Shown one piece after another: positions 44,240 through 55,274 of a stretch of DNA of 64,000 nt (positions within the stretch are counted from its first letter, which is position 1; each line of letters opens with the position of its first letter). The position numbers and the translations under genes are program-made. The notes below the pieces were generated by a model that did not search any database, was not told where the DNA came from, and worked only from the letters and a program-made list of their open reading frames with translations. Origin of the DNA: Furcasterigmium furcatum (lineage: Eukaryota > Ascomycota > Sordariomycetes > Glomerellales > Plectosphaerellaceae); contig BCIA01000004.1 of NCBI GenBank assembly GCA_001599815.1, forward strand, positions 2,074,047 to 2,138,046. Reading direction: 5' to 3'.

Positions 44240-44567
44240 GTGCCAGTGGTGGTCAGTGTGGCAGGAAAGCGCCCAACCTAGGAGGCTGTCAACTTGACAC
44301 GTTACTTGAAGAGCAATGAAGAAATATGATAACGACATGCAATTGCCTCTATTGGTACCGTGTTATTTAATCCCTGACATAATGGCGGTACCAGCTCTCG
44401 TCGTAATCTGACATTAGTCTCCAGCAGTCGGAGCTCCATATCCTCTACGCCGCCGCCGCCACGCTGTTTGGGGTAGAAATAGGCGGGTTCATGACTGTGA
44501 TACTCGCGTAAGTATAAAACGTAGAAAGAATCTCGTGCACAACAAGTGACTGAAGAGACCTGTCCCC
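44240..44567. promoter_or_regulatory. Promoter of the glutamine amidotransferase gene
   Basis: About 0.33 kb. TATAAAA at 44,513-44,519, 49 bases before the first ATG (44568) and 121 bases before the in-frame ATG at 44640. No other feature seen. Confidence 0.5.
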
Positions 44568-45559
44568 ATGTCATCCATTCCTGCGCCGATCCGTCTTGTT
44601 AGTTGTCCAAGTCTGAACCAAGATCTCAGTCGGCCCAGTATGCCCGCTTCGACGACCAGCCACCCCTTCCGAGTCGCCGTTCTGCGCAATTACACCAGTG
44701 ATTGGGAATGGGGCACTCTCAATGTAGAGTCCTTCGTCAGACGCATAAAACTGTTCGCCTCCGAGGCCACTGTAGACGTCTTCGCGCCGATATCCGGGGA
44801 TGGATTCCCGAACCAGCAGGATTATGACCTGATCATCCTCTCCGGCGGCCCGGTGAGCCTCCTCAAAAGACCGCTGCCGCAGTGGTCGCGCGACATGCTG
44901 CGGTATATCCGGAAATTGGATGCCAGTCCAACTGGACCCAAACTGCTGGGGATCTGCTGGGGTCACCTTGCTATTGCCATGGCACTGGGGGGGCGGGTTG
45001 GACTAAATGAGGTTGGAAAAGAGGTACGTCGAGCTAGTTCAACGGAAGAAACTGGATTGATGACAGGCCACTTGCTGACTCTGTAACTTGACGCGACAGA
45101 TTGGCGTCAAAAGCTATAGGCTCACCGAGAAAGGCAAAGCGTTCTTCGGTAAAGACAAAGATACTTTGGTGAGTCGTGGCGTTCTGAGGATTCTGCACTT
45201 CCCATATCAATGGGCGAAGAAGCTGAGTGGAATTTCAGGCGATCCCCAAGTTCCACGGTCGCTACGTCAAAGAAACCCCGCAAGGCTTCAGCGAGCTCGT
45301 CGAAGGAAACGAGGGTATCATCTCAGAGTCCGGCAGGATCATAGGGTTCCAAGGGCATCCGGAAATGGATAAGCAAACGGCAAGCAGGGTTTTGGAGGAG
45401 GACGACGGCGGCTATACAGGGGGGAGATCTGAGGCCGAAATCGACGAGATGACTGGCGAGTTCGCTACGGATGAACACGACGGTATCTTCATGTTCGAGC
45501 GCATCATTGACTGGGCCACGTCCGAAGACGGAGGTGGAAAAGTTCGGCCCAAGCTGTGA
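44568..45559 (+). CDS. Class I glutamine amidotransferase-like protein
   Basis: Three exons (44568-45023, 45100-45168, 45239-45559) encode 281 residues. The class I fold is clear: VAVLRNYTSDWEWG, DLIILSGGPVS, nucleophile Cys130 in LLGICWGH, and His215/Glu217 in GFQGHPEMD, a complete triad. The family (ADE2-like/C13C5.04-type stand-alone amidotransferases) hydrolyses glutamine or gamma-glutamyl compounds and is distinct from GMP synthase because no synthetase domain follows. A second ATG at 44640 would remove 24 residues that are not conserved and fits the TATA spacing better, so it may be the true start. Neighbours are transporters and oxidoreductases. Confidence 0.87.
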
Positions 45560-45963
45560 GTCGAGGCGAGAGATCTGTGAGCGGACGACCAGAGCTATCA
45601 TTTTGGCTCCATGCGGGGAACCAGCTTAGTAGTCTAGTCCGCCCCTCGCTTGCGGATCGAGCCCGAACCAAGCGATGAAGTATCTTGGGGTATTAATTCG
45701 AAGTAATCGGGCCCGAGCGGAGAGCCTGTCCCGTTCTACCCAACAAGCAAACTGAAGATCGGGATTTCCACGGAGATTGTGACTTTGTTGGTTTAGGATC
45801 GGATAAGAGCATTGCCTTGGGTCGGTAGGAAGAAGAACGAGGTATAAAATCCCTGGCTCATCGGCATCGGTGAGAACTTCCAGAACACCATGAAAACCAA
45901 CTTCACCTTCACCATCTGAATTCCTCTCTACATTCTGCTTCAGAGTACATCCTTGAAAGCAAC
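45560..45963. promoter_or_regulatory. Promoter of the Dal5-type transporter gene
   Basis: About 0.4 kb with TATAAAA at 45,843-45,849, 115 bases before the ATG at 45964. No coding sequence. Confidence 0.5.
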
Positions 45964-47622
45964 ATGAGCAAACTGGAGAATGTTCGCCATCCCCTGCAGG
46001 AAGGCCAAATCGACGACAACGACAAAAAGCTACACAATAACTACCATGCCGACAATGCTCTCGAGCTTCTGCAGCAACGCGATGGAGTTCCTGACTTGAC
46101 ACCGGAGCTCGAGAAATCCCTCCTTCGAAAGATTGACTGGACCGTTTTGCCACTCCTATGGGCTTGTTATTTCTTCCAATTTGTGGACAAAAGCCTCAGT
46201 CAGTCCCATTTCCCAGCATAAACTAAACAATGTTGGGTTTCGGCTGACATGGCGCAACGAGAGCAGTCAACTATGCGGCCGTAATGGGTCTCTATGCAGA
46301 CACTGGCATCACCGTCAGCCAGTTCTCTACCCTCGCTCTCATCTTTTTTGTGGCCTTTTTGATCCTGGAATTCCCGCATGCGTACGGGATGCAGAGATTC
46401 CCTACAGCTAAGTACCTTGCAGTCATGGTCATGCTCTGGGGCGTCTCGGTTTCGGTCACAGCAGCCTGCCACAACTTCACTGGGCTCGTCATCACCAGAG
46501 TTCTTCTTGGTGCTTTCGAGGCTGCCGTCGCGCCAGCCCTAATGCTTATTACCACCATGTGGTACAAGAGGAGCGAACAACCAGCTCGCACGAGCATCTG
46601 GTACCTTGGCGTCGGTTGCGGCATCATCTTCGGCTCGCTCGTCAGCTTTGGTTTCCAACATTATCACAGCGATACATTCACTTCGTGGCAGATCATGTTC
46701 CTCGTAATTGGTTTGATGACGGTGGCCCTTGGTATCACTGGTAAGCCTTGATCTGTCTTTTCATGCAAACCGCCTACTGCAGGTGGACGAAGTAGGGCTA
46801 ATCCATTCTTGATTCTCGACAGTCTTCTTCTTCCTCCCTGACAACCCCATGAAATCGAAGCTCACTCCCAACGAAAAAGTCTGGGTTGTAGAACGACTTC
46901 GAGGCAACAAAACAGGCGTCGAAAACAAGCACTTCAAGGTCAAGCAGGCACTGGAGGTCGTGCGAGATCCTCAGATGTACATGTTTTTCCTGATCACTCT
47001 TGGCTTGACCATTCCCAACGGCGCAAATTCCAGTTTCGCGGCACAAATCATTCAGGGGTTCGGCTTCAACTCTAAGCAGACGGCTCTTCTGTCCATGCCA
47101 GCAGGCGTTGTCTCGTCTGCGTCCGTATACAGCGCTGGCTGGCTCGCGAGCCGCTACAACCAGCGCGCATACAACATGATCGCCCAACTCCTCATCGGCA
47201 TCCTCGGGGGCTGTCTGCAAGTTTTCCTGCCGCCCCAATATCAAGCCGGAAGGCTTGTTGGCAATTATTTGACCAACTGCATCGCGGGACCTCTACCGCT
47301 GCTTTACTCCTGGGTTGGTTCCAACGTGGCTGGACACACTAAAAAGGTTACTATGAACGCCATAGTTCTCATTGCCTTCTGCATCGGAAACATCATTGGC
47401 CCTCTCACGTTCCGCGGACAAGATGCACCCGAGTACGTACCTGCAAAGATTACGGTTATCGCTTCATGCGTCTTTGCGATTGTCGTAAGCCTCATTCTCC
47501 GGTACTACTACGGATGGGAGAACCGCAGGCGAGAAGTCTCTGTGACAGAGCCGGGCTCTGACGACGACGGATTCCTGGATCTGACGGACAGGGAAAATGG
47601 GAGGTTCCGGTACACCGTTTAG
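45964..47622 (+). CDS. MFS transporter, anion:cation symporter (Dal5/allantoate permease) family
   Basis: Three exons (45964-46198, 46267-46740, 46823-47622) encode 502 residues with twelve predicted membrane segments. Family markers are LRKIDWTVLPLLWACYFFQF with VDKSLINYAAVMGLYAD across intron 1, LEFPHAYGMQRFPTAKYL, RVLLGAFEAAVAPALMLIT, and the central LPDNPMKSKLTPNEK preceding VVERLRGNKTG. This is the signature of the Dal5/Seo1 group, which imports organic anions such as allantoate, nicotinate or carboxylates. The C-terminus is acidic and cytoplasmic. Intron 1 uses the donor GTCAGT, slightly off consensus, but the phase is right. In this context it is the likely importer of the cluster substrate. 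Confidence 0.9.
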
Positions 47623-47806
47623 CCTGCTCTTTCGCCGGTTATCGCCGCCCTTGTGAAGATGACGCTGCGTCCGAGTCACTAGCTAGCGCCGTTATGACAA
47701 CAGAAATCAAGTCGGGTTCCTCGGCAAGGGGTGGGAGACAACGGGAGGTTTGGCATGGACTAATCTGATTGTATTGGTTGGCTAAAAGGACATATACATA
47801 TGCTCA

Positions 47807-48889
47807 TCAAGCGAGCTCAAAATCAATAACATACTTCCCGCCAACCGAGCGATGACTGTCATCCACCAGCCGATTCAGCTGTGCAAACGGATAGAACTTA
47901 CTCCTCGCCCGGATATGATGTTTCGAGGCAAATTCCATCATCTCCCGTAGCGCCTTCGCGCTTCCGACCTGTGACCCGACGATCTTGATTCTCCTGCCAA
48001 TGGGATCCAGTGGGTTGACGTGATAGCCACCGTAGGGGAATGACACAAGCATGCATGTCCCACCGTTTCTGAGAAGCTGTAGGCTGTAGTCGAAAGCTTC
48101 TTGGCTCTCCGTGAGCACTATGACCGCATCGACGCCGGGGTTTTCGTCGTCACCGGCGCCGTGGGCAAAGGCTAGCTGCTTCGCCATCGGCGCGCTCATC
48201 TTCCTTGCGTCCACAGCTAGAGCTTCGTCCGCGACCTGGCGGACAATTTCAAGGGGCCTGTCGGCGGCGTCGACTGCCACCACAACGTACCCCATGTGAG
48301 TTGCGAACTGAATGCCGAGATGTCCCAAGCCACCTCCAGCACCGACGATGGCAACGCTCGCACCTTCAGATAATCTGCACCTCTTCAGGGCTGCGTACAT
48401 TGAAATGCCCGCACACATGAATGGTGCCGTTTCCTTGCAGGAAATCCCCTCGGGAATCTGGGCGGTCTGCCTGCTGTCAACCACCACGTATTCAGCGAAG
48501 CCTCCCGGCACAGTGAGTCCGACTTCGTCAGACTTCGGGCAGTACACCGAATAGCCCGGGTCGTCGTCAATATCGTGGTCCCGCATACACTCCCTACACT
48601 CTCCGCACGAGTGAAAGCCCTTGGTCAAGACACCAACACGATCACCGACCCGGAGGCTTTCCACGGCCGATCCAATGTCGATAATTTCTCCGGCAAGCTC
48701 GTGGCATCCAATGAAGGGGAGGATTGGGAGCGATCTCTTTAATCCTTGGCGAAGGAGCTCGTCTGTATGGCAGAAAGAAGCGGCTCGCACTCTAATTAAA
48801 ATGTCGAGGGGATTTGTGATCTTTGGTGCCTCAACGTCGCGGAGGACATACGGGTCCCCAAACTTCTCAAGCAGGTATGCTTTCATCAT
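47807..48889 (-). CDS. Zinc-dependent alcohol dehydrogenase
   Basis: Single exon, 360 residues; two consecutive ATGs (48889 and 48886). True zinc MDR: catalytic-site Cys40 (SFCHTDE) and His63-Glu64 (GCHELAGE); structural-zinc cysteines 95, 98, 101 and 117 (HSCGECRECM, YCPK), although the loop holding the fourth is longer and acidic (DHDIDDDPG). The cofactor motif is IVGAGGGLGHLG, and the Asp in VVAVDA points to NAD. Substrates are probably primary or aromatic alcohols. It is convergent with the Dal5-type transporter (184 bases) and divergent from the EthD gene (583 bases). Length and motifs are complete. Confidence 0.9.
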   Translation of the reverse strand: MMKAYLLEKFGDPYVLRDVEAPKITNPLDILIRVRAASFCHTDELLRQGLKRSLPILPFIGCHELAGEIIDIGSAVESLRVGDRVGVLTKGFHSCGECRECMRDHDIDDDPGYSVYCPKSDEVGLTVPGGFAEYVVVDSRQTAQIPEGISCKETAPFMCAGISMYAALKRCRLSEGASVAIVGAGGGLGHLGIQFATHMGYVVVAVDAADRPLEIVRQVADEALAVDARKMSAPMAKQLAFAHGAGDDENPGVDAVIVLTESQEAFDYSLQLLRNGGTCMLVSFPYGGYHVNPLDPIGRRIKIVGSQVGSAKALREMMEFASKHHIRARSKFYPFAQLNRLVDDSHRSVGGKYVIDFELA

Positions 48890-49472
48890 GTTCGAGATTT
48901 GTGGCGTCAGAACGATTCGATAAAGATGAGTATGACCGTCGTTGGATACAGCGTAGAAATCGGTGTCCCGCCTCCGATATTATCCCAAGGCCGCTTCGAA
49001 AGCCTTGCCTTTATTTACAAAATTAGAACCGCAATCCATTCGCAAAGTACCTCTAATCGGACAGCATTCATGCATAAGGGGAGGTTCCCAACAGAACGCC
49101 ATGTTGCCAGTGGTCGGTTGCATCATCACTAATCTTAACTGTCGCAGGAAACAGACTTGCTACCCCACTGCCTTACAAACCAACAGGGGCTTGTGCCTTG
49201 GTTTTCTACCCTGATTGTGTTCGGCGTAAGCCGCCGGGTTGGAGAGAAGGGGGTAGAAATTGATAACCCAAACTACGGATAGCCACTTGCAGTGTGCCGC
49301 GCCAAACTTTCGGCTCACCTCGGAGGGCCAGTTCCACAATGCTCAACCCGCTAGGTTGGGGCATCTAATAACCGGAAGAGCCCCAACAGGTTGGATACTT
49401 AATGGCATTCCCCGCTCATCCCAATGAATCTTTTCGCACTGTAATAGCCCTAAACAACAGACAATAGCTACT
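48890..49472. other. Divergent promoter (alcohol dehydrogenase / EthD)
   Basis: About 0.58 kb without coding potential; it must drive two enzyme genes. Confidence 0.5.
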
Positions 49473-50049
49473 ATGGGTGTTAAGCAACCATACCTCAAGG
49501 TCACTATATTTTGCAGGAGGAAGGAGGGCATGTCTCCCGAAGACTGCCACGCATACTGGACAGGGCCGCACTCTGACCTTGCTAAGTCCCTGCCCGGCTG
49601 GACGGACATGGCCAAGCGATATGTTCAGGTACGCATGAGTCCTGGGGTCCTGAGCCCTAGTGGCTCTCCCTGTACCCAGAAAATCATGCTAACCAGGATT
49701 TGCATCTTAAGCTTCATGCGCCGCCGGAGCTTGCGGCACTTTCAAAGACATTCGGCCTGGAGCCTCTAGACTGGGATGGCTACACACAGGTTTGGATGGA
49801 GGACATCGATGAATATGTCGCGTGGTGCAGTCAGCCTGAGACAGCTAAGTTGCTTGGCAGTAGGTTCACGATCTCGCATGTGTAAACCTTCACTCATGAC
49901 CTGGAACAGACGACAACAAAAATTATCTTCACCCCGAGATGAAAATCATGGTCGGCTATGAGACACTTGAGGTTGGTGAGCCTATCCCTGGATGGGTTGG
50001 CAGGGACTTCTGCAAGTCCTTGAGAGATCATGGACACGGTACCAAGTAG
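49473..50049 (+). CDS. EthD-domain protein
   Basis: Three exons (49473-49628, 49697-49859, 49910-50049) encode 152 residues. The EthD start is clear: YLKVTIFCRRKEGMSPED followed by HAYWTGPHSDLAKSLPG. The second part has WDGYTQVWMEDIDEYVAW and, after intron 2, HPEMKIMVGYETLEV. EthD is a small dimeric alpha+beta-barrel family found in ether degradation (Rhodococcus ethD) and in fungal polyketide pathways as dehydratases or cyclases. Cytoplasmic. It is followed after 237 bases by the PRISE-type reductase on the same strand. Confidence 0.88.
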
Positions 50050-50286
50050 ACAGTACTCTGCACTGTACTCTGCGAGACATGAAACCATTTTCATTGCATC
50101 CCCGACGGGTATCGCTGTCGTGGTGAATGGCTTAGAAATCATCCTCCAAGTTTGTTATCAGCAGCCAGTTAATACCCCAAGCTGGGATTTATACGCGTCG
50201 TTCTTGATCTCATAAAAGCTACGCGAAGAGCTCGAAATATTGCGTAAAGGTCCATCTATCAACTTTTAACTGCTCGCCACCCCAAC

Positions 50287-51558
50287 ATGTCGTCCTACCA
50301 GGTCATCGATCGCGGGATATTCCGCTGCCTTCCGATTTACCAAGACGATCCGCAAGGCCTCACAGCCATCGTCACCGGTTCCAACGGCATCAGTGGTCAC
50401 TACTTATCTCGCGTCCTTCAGGAGTCTCCTCACCGCTGGTCCAAGATATATTGCTTGAGCCGGAATGCTCCCGCAGGTGTCTCAGCTTCCAACATGAACT
50501 GCGAGCATGTTGCTGTCGATTTTCTCAGACCTCCTTCGGAAATTGCCGCCATTCTGACTGAAAAGGGCGTATCTGCCGACTATGTCTTTTTCATGTCATA
50601 CATTCAACCGCCACATCGAAGTCCTGAAGCTCTGTGGTCCGAGGCCGAGGAGCTCTGTAGGGTCAATTCAGCCTTACTCTCAAACTTTACCGCAGCTCTG
50701 GATCTCTCAGGTGTCACGCCCCGACGCTTCATTCTTCAGACCGGGGCCAAGAACTATGGCGGTCACATTGGCCCGAACAAAGTTCCGCAGGAGGAGTCTG
50801 CTCCTCGCCACGGAGGTCAGGTGAACTTTTACTTCCACCAGGAGGACATCCTGTTCGACTATTGCGCCAAGAACAAGACGAACTGGGCCATATGCATGCC
50901 CGCGCCCATCATCGGGGCAGTTCACAACGCTTCCATGACGCTAGCGCTTCCGCTCGCCGTTTATGCCTGTGTATGCGCTGAACTGGGGGAGATCATGGAA
51001 TTCCCTTCAGATATCAGGGCTTGGCAGACCACTCAATGCATGACAACTGGGAAGCTCAACGCGTACATGATGGAATGGATTGCTTTGAAGGACCATACGG
51101 CCAATGAGAAGTTCAACAGCTGCGACACATCCGTCTTTACATGGGAAAAGGCGTGGCCAATCATTGCTGGCTGGTTCGGAGCTACGTGGCAAGGTCCTCG
51201 AAATACTGATCAGTGGCTCAAGACGCAGTCGTTGACCAATCACCGAGAGTACGGCGGAAAGAACACAACCAGAGCAAGTTTTCGAATCGGAGATTTCATG
51301 AATTTTGACCGGTCCCGGCATGCTTGGAAGAGCCTTGAACACCGATTTGGTCTCCGGCCACTGACTGATCAGGACGGTATGTTTGCGTTCCTGGATGGCA
51401 TGATTCGACGCGTACATCCAGTTGCTTTCAGTATGGACAAGAGTAGAGAATTCGGATGGAATGGTTATGTGAACACAATGAAGTCTCTTCACGAGGTGTT
51501 CAAAGAGCTTCATGAGCTCCGGCTGATACCGCCTTTCCAGTCCGATGTATCTAATTAG
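50287..51558 (+). CDS. PRISE-type SDR (progesterone 5-beta-reductase / iridoid synthase-like)
   Basis: Single exon, 423 residues, ATG at 50287. The extended SDR core starts with TAIVTGSNGISGHYLSRVL, then a VFFMSYIQPP segment, the PRISE motif ILQTGAKNYGGHIGP, and NFYFHQEDILFDY carrying the family's conserved Tyr. WAICMPAPIIGAVHNASM and the long C-terminal substrate-binding half follow. Members reduce activated C=C bonds of enones using NADPH; fungal relatives occur in secondary-metabolite and terpenoid clusters. Longer than the plant enzymes (about 390). No signal peptide. Confidence 0.88.
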   Translation: MSSYQVIDRGIFRCLPIYQDDPQGLTAIVTGSNGISGHYLSRVLQESPHRWSKIYCLSRNAPAGVSASNMNCEHVAVDFLRPPSEIAAILTEKGVSADYVFFMSYIQPPHRSPEALWSEAEELCRVNSALLSNFTAALDLSGVTPRRFILQTGAKNYGGHIGPNKVPQEESAPRHGGQVNFYFHQEDILFDYCAKNKTNWAICMPAPIIGAVHNASMTLALPLAVYACVCAELGEIMEFPSDIRAWQTTQCMTTGKLNAYMMEWIALKDHTANEKFNSCDTSVFTWEKAWPIIAGWFGATWQGPRNTDQWLKTQSLTNHREYGGKNTTRASFRIGDFMNFDRSRHAWKSLEHRFGLRPLTDQDGMFAFLDGMIRRVHPVAFSMDKSREFGWNGYVNTMKSLHEVFKELHELRLIPPFQSDVSN

Positions 51559-51858
51559 CGGGAGACTCACAAGCAGGTATCACAAGGAAACCCAAGTGCA
51601 ACACATATGCAATAGTAGTATACAAAATCAGAAAGAATATTAGAAACTCTAATTAACTTTTACTACTAGAGAACATTAAGCAATCTATAGGCATACACTT
51701 CGCCCTAGTAGGGCTAAGTTTCTATGTCTACAATGACCAGGTAGAGCCCCCGATTTCGCTTCTTGATTTCCAAGATTGCCGCGTAATATATTGGCACGAT
51801 TGAATATGAAACGAGCGGCATAGACTCTTCCAATCTACCAGTCCGTGGAATTGTTTGA
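51559..51858. other. Convergent 3' region, AT-rich
   Basis: 300 bases between convergent stop codons. AT-rich (TATACAAAATCAG, AATTAACTTTTACTACTAG), consistent with 3' UTRs and terminators. No gene. Confidence 0.5.
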
Positions 51859-53468
51859 TTACTCACGGAATTCCAAGGGGATGGCGTCTCCTTGCTTCCC
51901 TAGCTCCCCGATCGTGACCTTCTGAGCCTGAGCCTGTTCCGCCTTGATATGCTCAGGCACGATGACAGTCTCCTCCTTGAAATAGTTCGTATCAACAACA
52001 TGCTTCAAAGCAATGTAGAACAGCAGCACCAGGCCGACTCCGTACGTGGCGTATTGGAAAGCGACTTGGACCGTGTAAGACGCGCCGTTGCCGTCAATAA
52101 GGAAGTTGATCATGATGCCAAGAGCGTTGGTGCCTCTGAAAATGCCGGCGTAGCGAGCCAAGCGCTCAGGGTCATTTGTCATGGCGGTAATGAGATACTG
52201 AATGCAGGCCTGGTAGGTGCTGTATCTAGTGTTAGCCACGTCCTTGGGTGACTCCGCCTGGACAATTGACATACCTGTAGATGGTGGCGTAAAGGATATA
52301 GATAACCAATGCGCCGCCATACTCTGGGTCAGTCCAATCCATCATAGGACCTGGCACACTTCGGTCAATGTTCTTCCTGACGATCCACGCGGTCTGAGCC
52401 GAAAACCCTGCGAGAAAGGTGGTGGCAACAAAAAGGAGACCAGTAATTGCGCGAGTCTTGCGACGCCCCTTCCCCTTGTCAAGAATGAATATCATGACGA
52501 TGGATGAAGGAATCTGAATGATGCTAAAGGCGAAGTTGTTGAGGGAGCGGGTGCGCAAGTTGTACCAGTATCCGTTCAGTGAGCTGAGCACTGTCAGCGC
52601 CGTTTCGGCACTGGCAATGGCTGGAAGCATCATGATGAACTTCCAGTCAGTGAAGATGCTCTTCAAACCCTGTAGCTCATATTTCAATGAGGGCTGCTTG
52701 AAGATAGCAATGTGGGTGCCGTCGCTCCGAACAACTCGATGCGGTCGTACGATCATCGTCAAGGAAACAATGACGGGAATGATCTGGATGACGACAAAGA
52801 TGATGTAAACGGCGTTGGGTGCGCCCTGAGCGGTCGAGTCGCTCTGCATATTGACAAGGAGGGCCACGAGAGACCCGAATGTCGCGCCAACCTCAAGCAT
52901 GGTCCATTGCATGCCCACGTACTTGGCTTTTTCTTTCTCCTCTGAGTACGAGTAGGCGATGTACCCAACGCCCGACCAGAGCATCGCGGCAGAGAAGCCT
53001 TCGATTGCTCCGCCGAGATACGCAAACCAAGTCTGGCCTGTGCGATCATAGTACCAGAGTCCAGCTGTTGTGCCAGATCGATCAGCCTGTTGCAACGCTC
53101 TGTCAAGGACACAGGGCGGGTGCGCTCACCAGTGTAGAGACTGTAGCCGATTGATCCCAGGAAGATAGTGAGACTTGGCCCGATCATATTGAGCACCGTT
53201 CCTCCAAACCACCCGAGAGCGAAGTAGCAGGCATGAAGGATGACGTTGACGTTGGCAGCAAGCGACTGAGAAGATGCCTTGCCACCGCCGGCGCCCAGAC
53301 CCGTCAGCGCCAAATATAGGCCAGGGAGGCAGAACAGAATCATCCTGCGAAAAGCATGAGCACTAACGCAAGCAGAATTACTCATGTATTGTTGGCTTAC
53401 CCGCATATGAAGTTCTGCGCCATGGGATGGGTCAGACGCATGTTGGCCCTGAAATCGGACCAAGCCAT
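51859..53468 (-). CDS. UNC93-like (DUF895) MFS transporter
   Basis: Four exons (53468-53401, 53344-53130, 53064-52275, 52219-51859) encode 477 residues with about eleven to twelve membrane segments. Typical UNC93-type features: ILFCLPGLYLALTGLGAGGG, GWFGGTVLNMIGP, GYSLYTGAGLWYYDRTGQ (across intron 2), SGVGYIAYSYSEEKEKAKYVG, and the loop KYELQGLKSIFTDWKF. The C-terminus is Gln/Glu/Ala-rich and cytoplasmic. The substrate in fungi is unknown; plant and animal relatives affect ion channels or membrane trafficking. The tail-to-tail arrangement with the PRISE gene leaves 300 bases. All junctions are GT-AG and in phase. Confidence 0.88.
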
Positions 53469-54433
53469 GTCTCCGTTATTCAAGCTCTTCGGTCGAATGC
53501 GTCTGTTTGAAATTCGAGTTTTTATGACGGGAAACAGTCCAGGTCAGTTTAGTTTGCATCGAGGCAGCAAGAAGATCGATCTGGAGATAGGGCAGGCCAT
53601 TATATGTGATTTGGGTTCGTGTGAGATGGGTGGTAGAGACTGGGCTTATCTTTTGGCCATGCAGGCCTCCTTGGATTGTGGGGATCCTCGATCTGCACGC
53701 CTTCCCGAAGTAGACATGTTGACCAGTGACCCCAGAAATCCCCAGACCTTTGGCCCGCATCCTGGACAGTGGGGACAGGGACATGACTGGTATCGATGCA
53801 GGCGGTGTTCTGGCCCAGCCATGAGCAAATCTCGTCCCCAAACTCGGGGCGAGAAAGCTTGGGTGCCGGTGCATCCAACGATTAGTTGAAGAAAGCCAAT
53901 CAAGTCTACTCGGTTGAAGCAATCGTCGCCGTCGGGGGTAAATATTCGCTCAATCACCGACATCCCCACTCTATCCACGCTCGGCTCACACCTCGGAATC
54001 AATTTGGGTCAACCAGTGTACGATGCTTATCAAGGGTCACTGGGGCCCTAGGATACACTGAATTATTCTCCAGATCTTAGGGATTAGGGGTAGAAATTTG
54101 AAAGGGGAGAATATGGATGGGAGTAGAAAAGATCGGGTGCCCCACGTGTGAACCAATTTACCCGTCATTAATGCTCCAAGCAACCCCGGAACCACTATGG
54201 TGCCCAGCCATGACAGAGCAGGTAGCCGGGCGAGCGCCTTGAGTTCAACTCATCCTGAAGCTTAATGCTAAAATGTCCCAGCATGACTTGACTCTGCGCC
54301 CTGCTCCTGGTAGTAACTCTTAGAGAGACCATTCAAATCTGCCTGGCCGTTCTTATACGCATTTCTTATACGTATCGTCCTGAAGTGTATCCCTCCCGCG
54401 CAACGATTCACACTTGCATTGTTCGAGAGCATC
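53469..54433. other. Divergent promoter region (UNC93-like / SnoaL-like)
   Basis: About 0.97 kb. Open frames around 53,600-54,000 on the minus strand overlap in several frames and show no domain, so I read it as non-coding. Confidence 0.45.
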
Positions 54434-55001
54434 ATGGGCGCCTCATACAATTACGAATTTGAGCAGGCGAGCCCTAGCATCAACGCTGAGACGCTTGCGC
54501 TCATTCAGCGTCTGTATAGAGCTTCCGACACTAAAGGAGAGGGCGCTGAGTGGGCGGATTGCTTTACTGAAGATGCCAAAATCTGGCTCTTGGGCAATAT
54601 TGCTAGCGGCAAGAAAGGTATGTCTATCAGAGAAGCACAAGACTATTGGGAAGGCATGTCGCTTACAACATACGTCCCAGAGTTCGAAAACAGCATGAAC
54701 GGGACATGGGATAATGTCGACCACCGCGTCCATAAGCTCGTCAAGGGTTTCACTGTAGGAGCTGATACAACAGAAGTTGTTATCGAAGGCTTCACAGAGA
54801 GTTTTTCACCCAATGGCGAGTCCTACGGTGCCCGTGACTGGCTTGTGAAGCAGCGATACGCTCGCGAGAATGGTCATTTGAAAATCTCATATTACACGAT
54901 TTACTTTGTGAGTAGCTTTTGTTCCGGACGTTGACAACGATCATGACTAGATACGTCAACGACTGATAAGTTACTAGGTCGCTACAAGTCCGCCGTATTA
55001 G
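54434..55001 (+). CDS. SnoaL-like NTF2-fold protein
   Basis: Two exons (54434-54907 and 54978-55001) encode 165 residues; the upstream in-frame codon at 54419 is TTG, so the ATG at 54434 is used. Typical cone-fold pattern: ETLALIQRLYRASDTKGEGA, DCFTEDAKIWLLGN, KGMSIREAQDYW, then VIEGFTESF and the C-terminal strand LKISYYTIYF. The second exon adds only VATSPPY. Reading through the donor GTGAGT instead would give a 166-residue protein ending SSFCSGR, so the C-terminus is uncertain. Such proteins act as small cyclases, isomerases or dehydratases, and one other NTF2-like gene lies in the same cluster. Confidence 0.82.
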
Positions 55002-55274
55002 CCCGGCGTTGGGTCGATTTCTGGCATTTCCCATAGCTGGTGGGGGGGATTGGGCACCAAGAAGGCGCCCAGGGGGTGCAAGTGATGAGGAGCTGGAGGA
55101 TCGCCAGATGAGATACATGCATGGATGACCGATACTTTGGGATTACCGCGCCATAGCTGCAGGGTACTTATGCACTTGACGGAGGTCAACATATCACTTG
55201 TTGGACTTCCAGTACTACCCATGTATGGCCATCACTCCCCATTTCAAAACTTGGACATCCCAAGTGTCCGTAAG

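Noticed and set aside
53646..54002. 118-codon minus-strand frame
   Set aside because: Overlapped by equally long frames in other phases, no domain.
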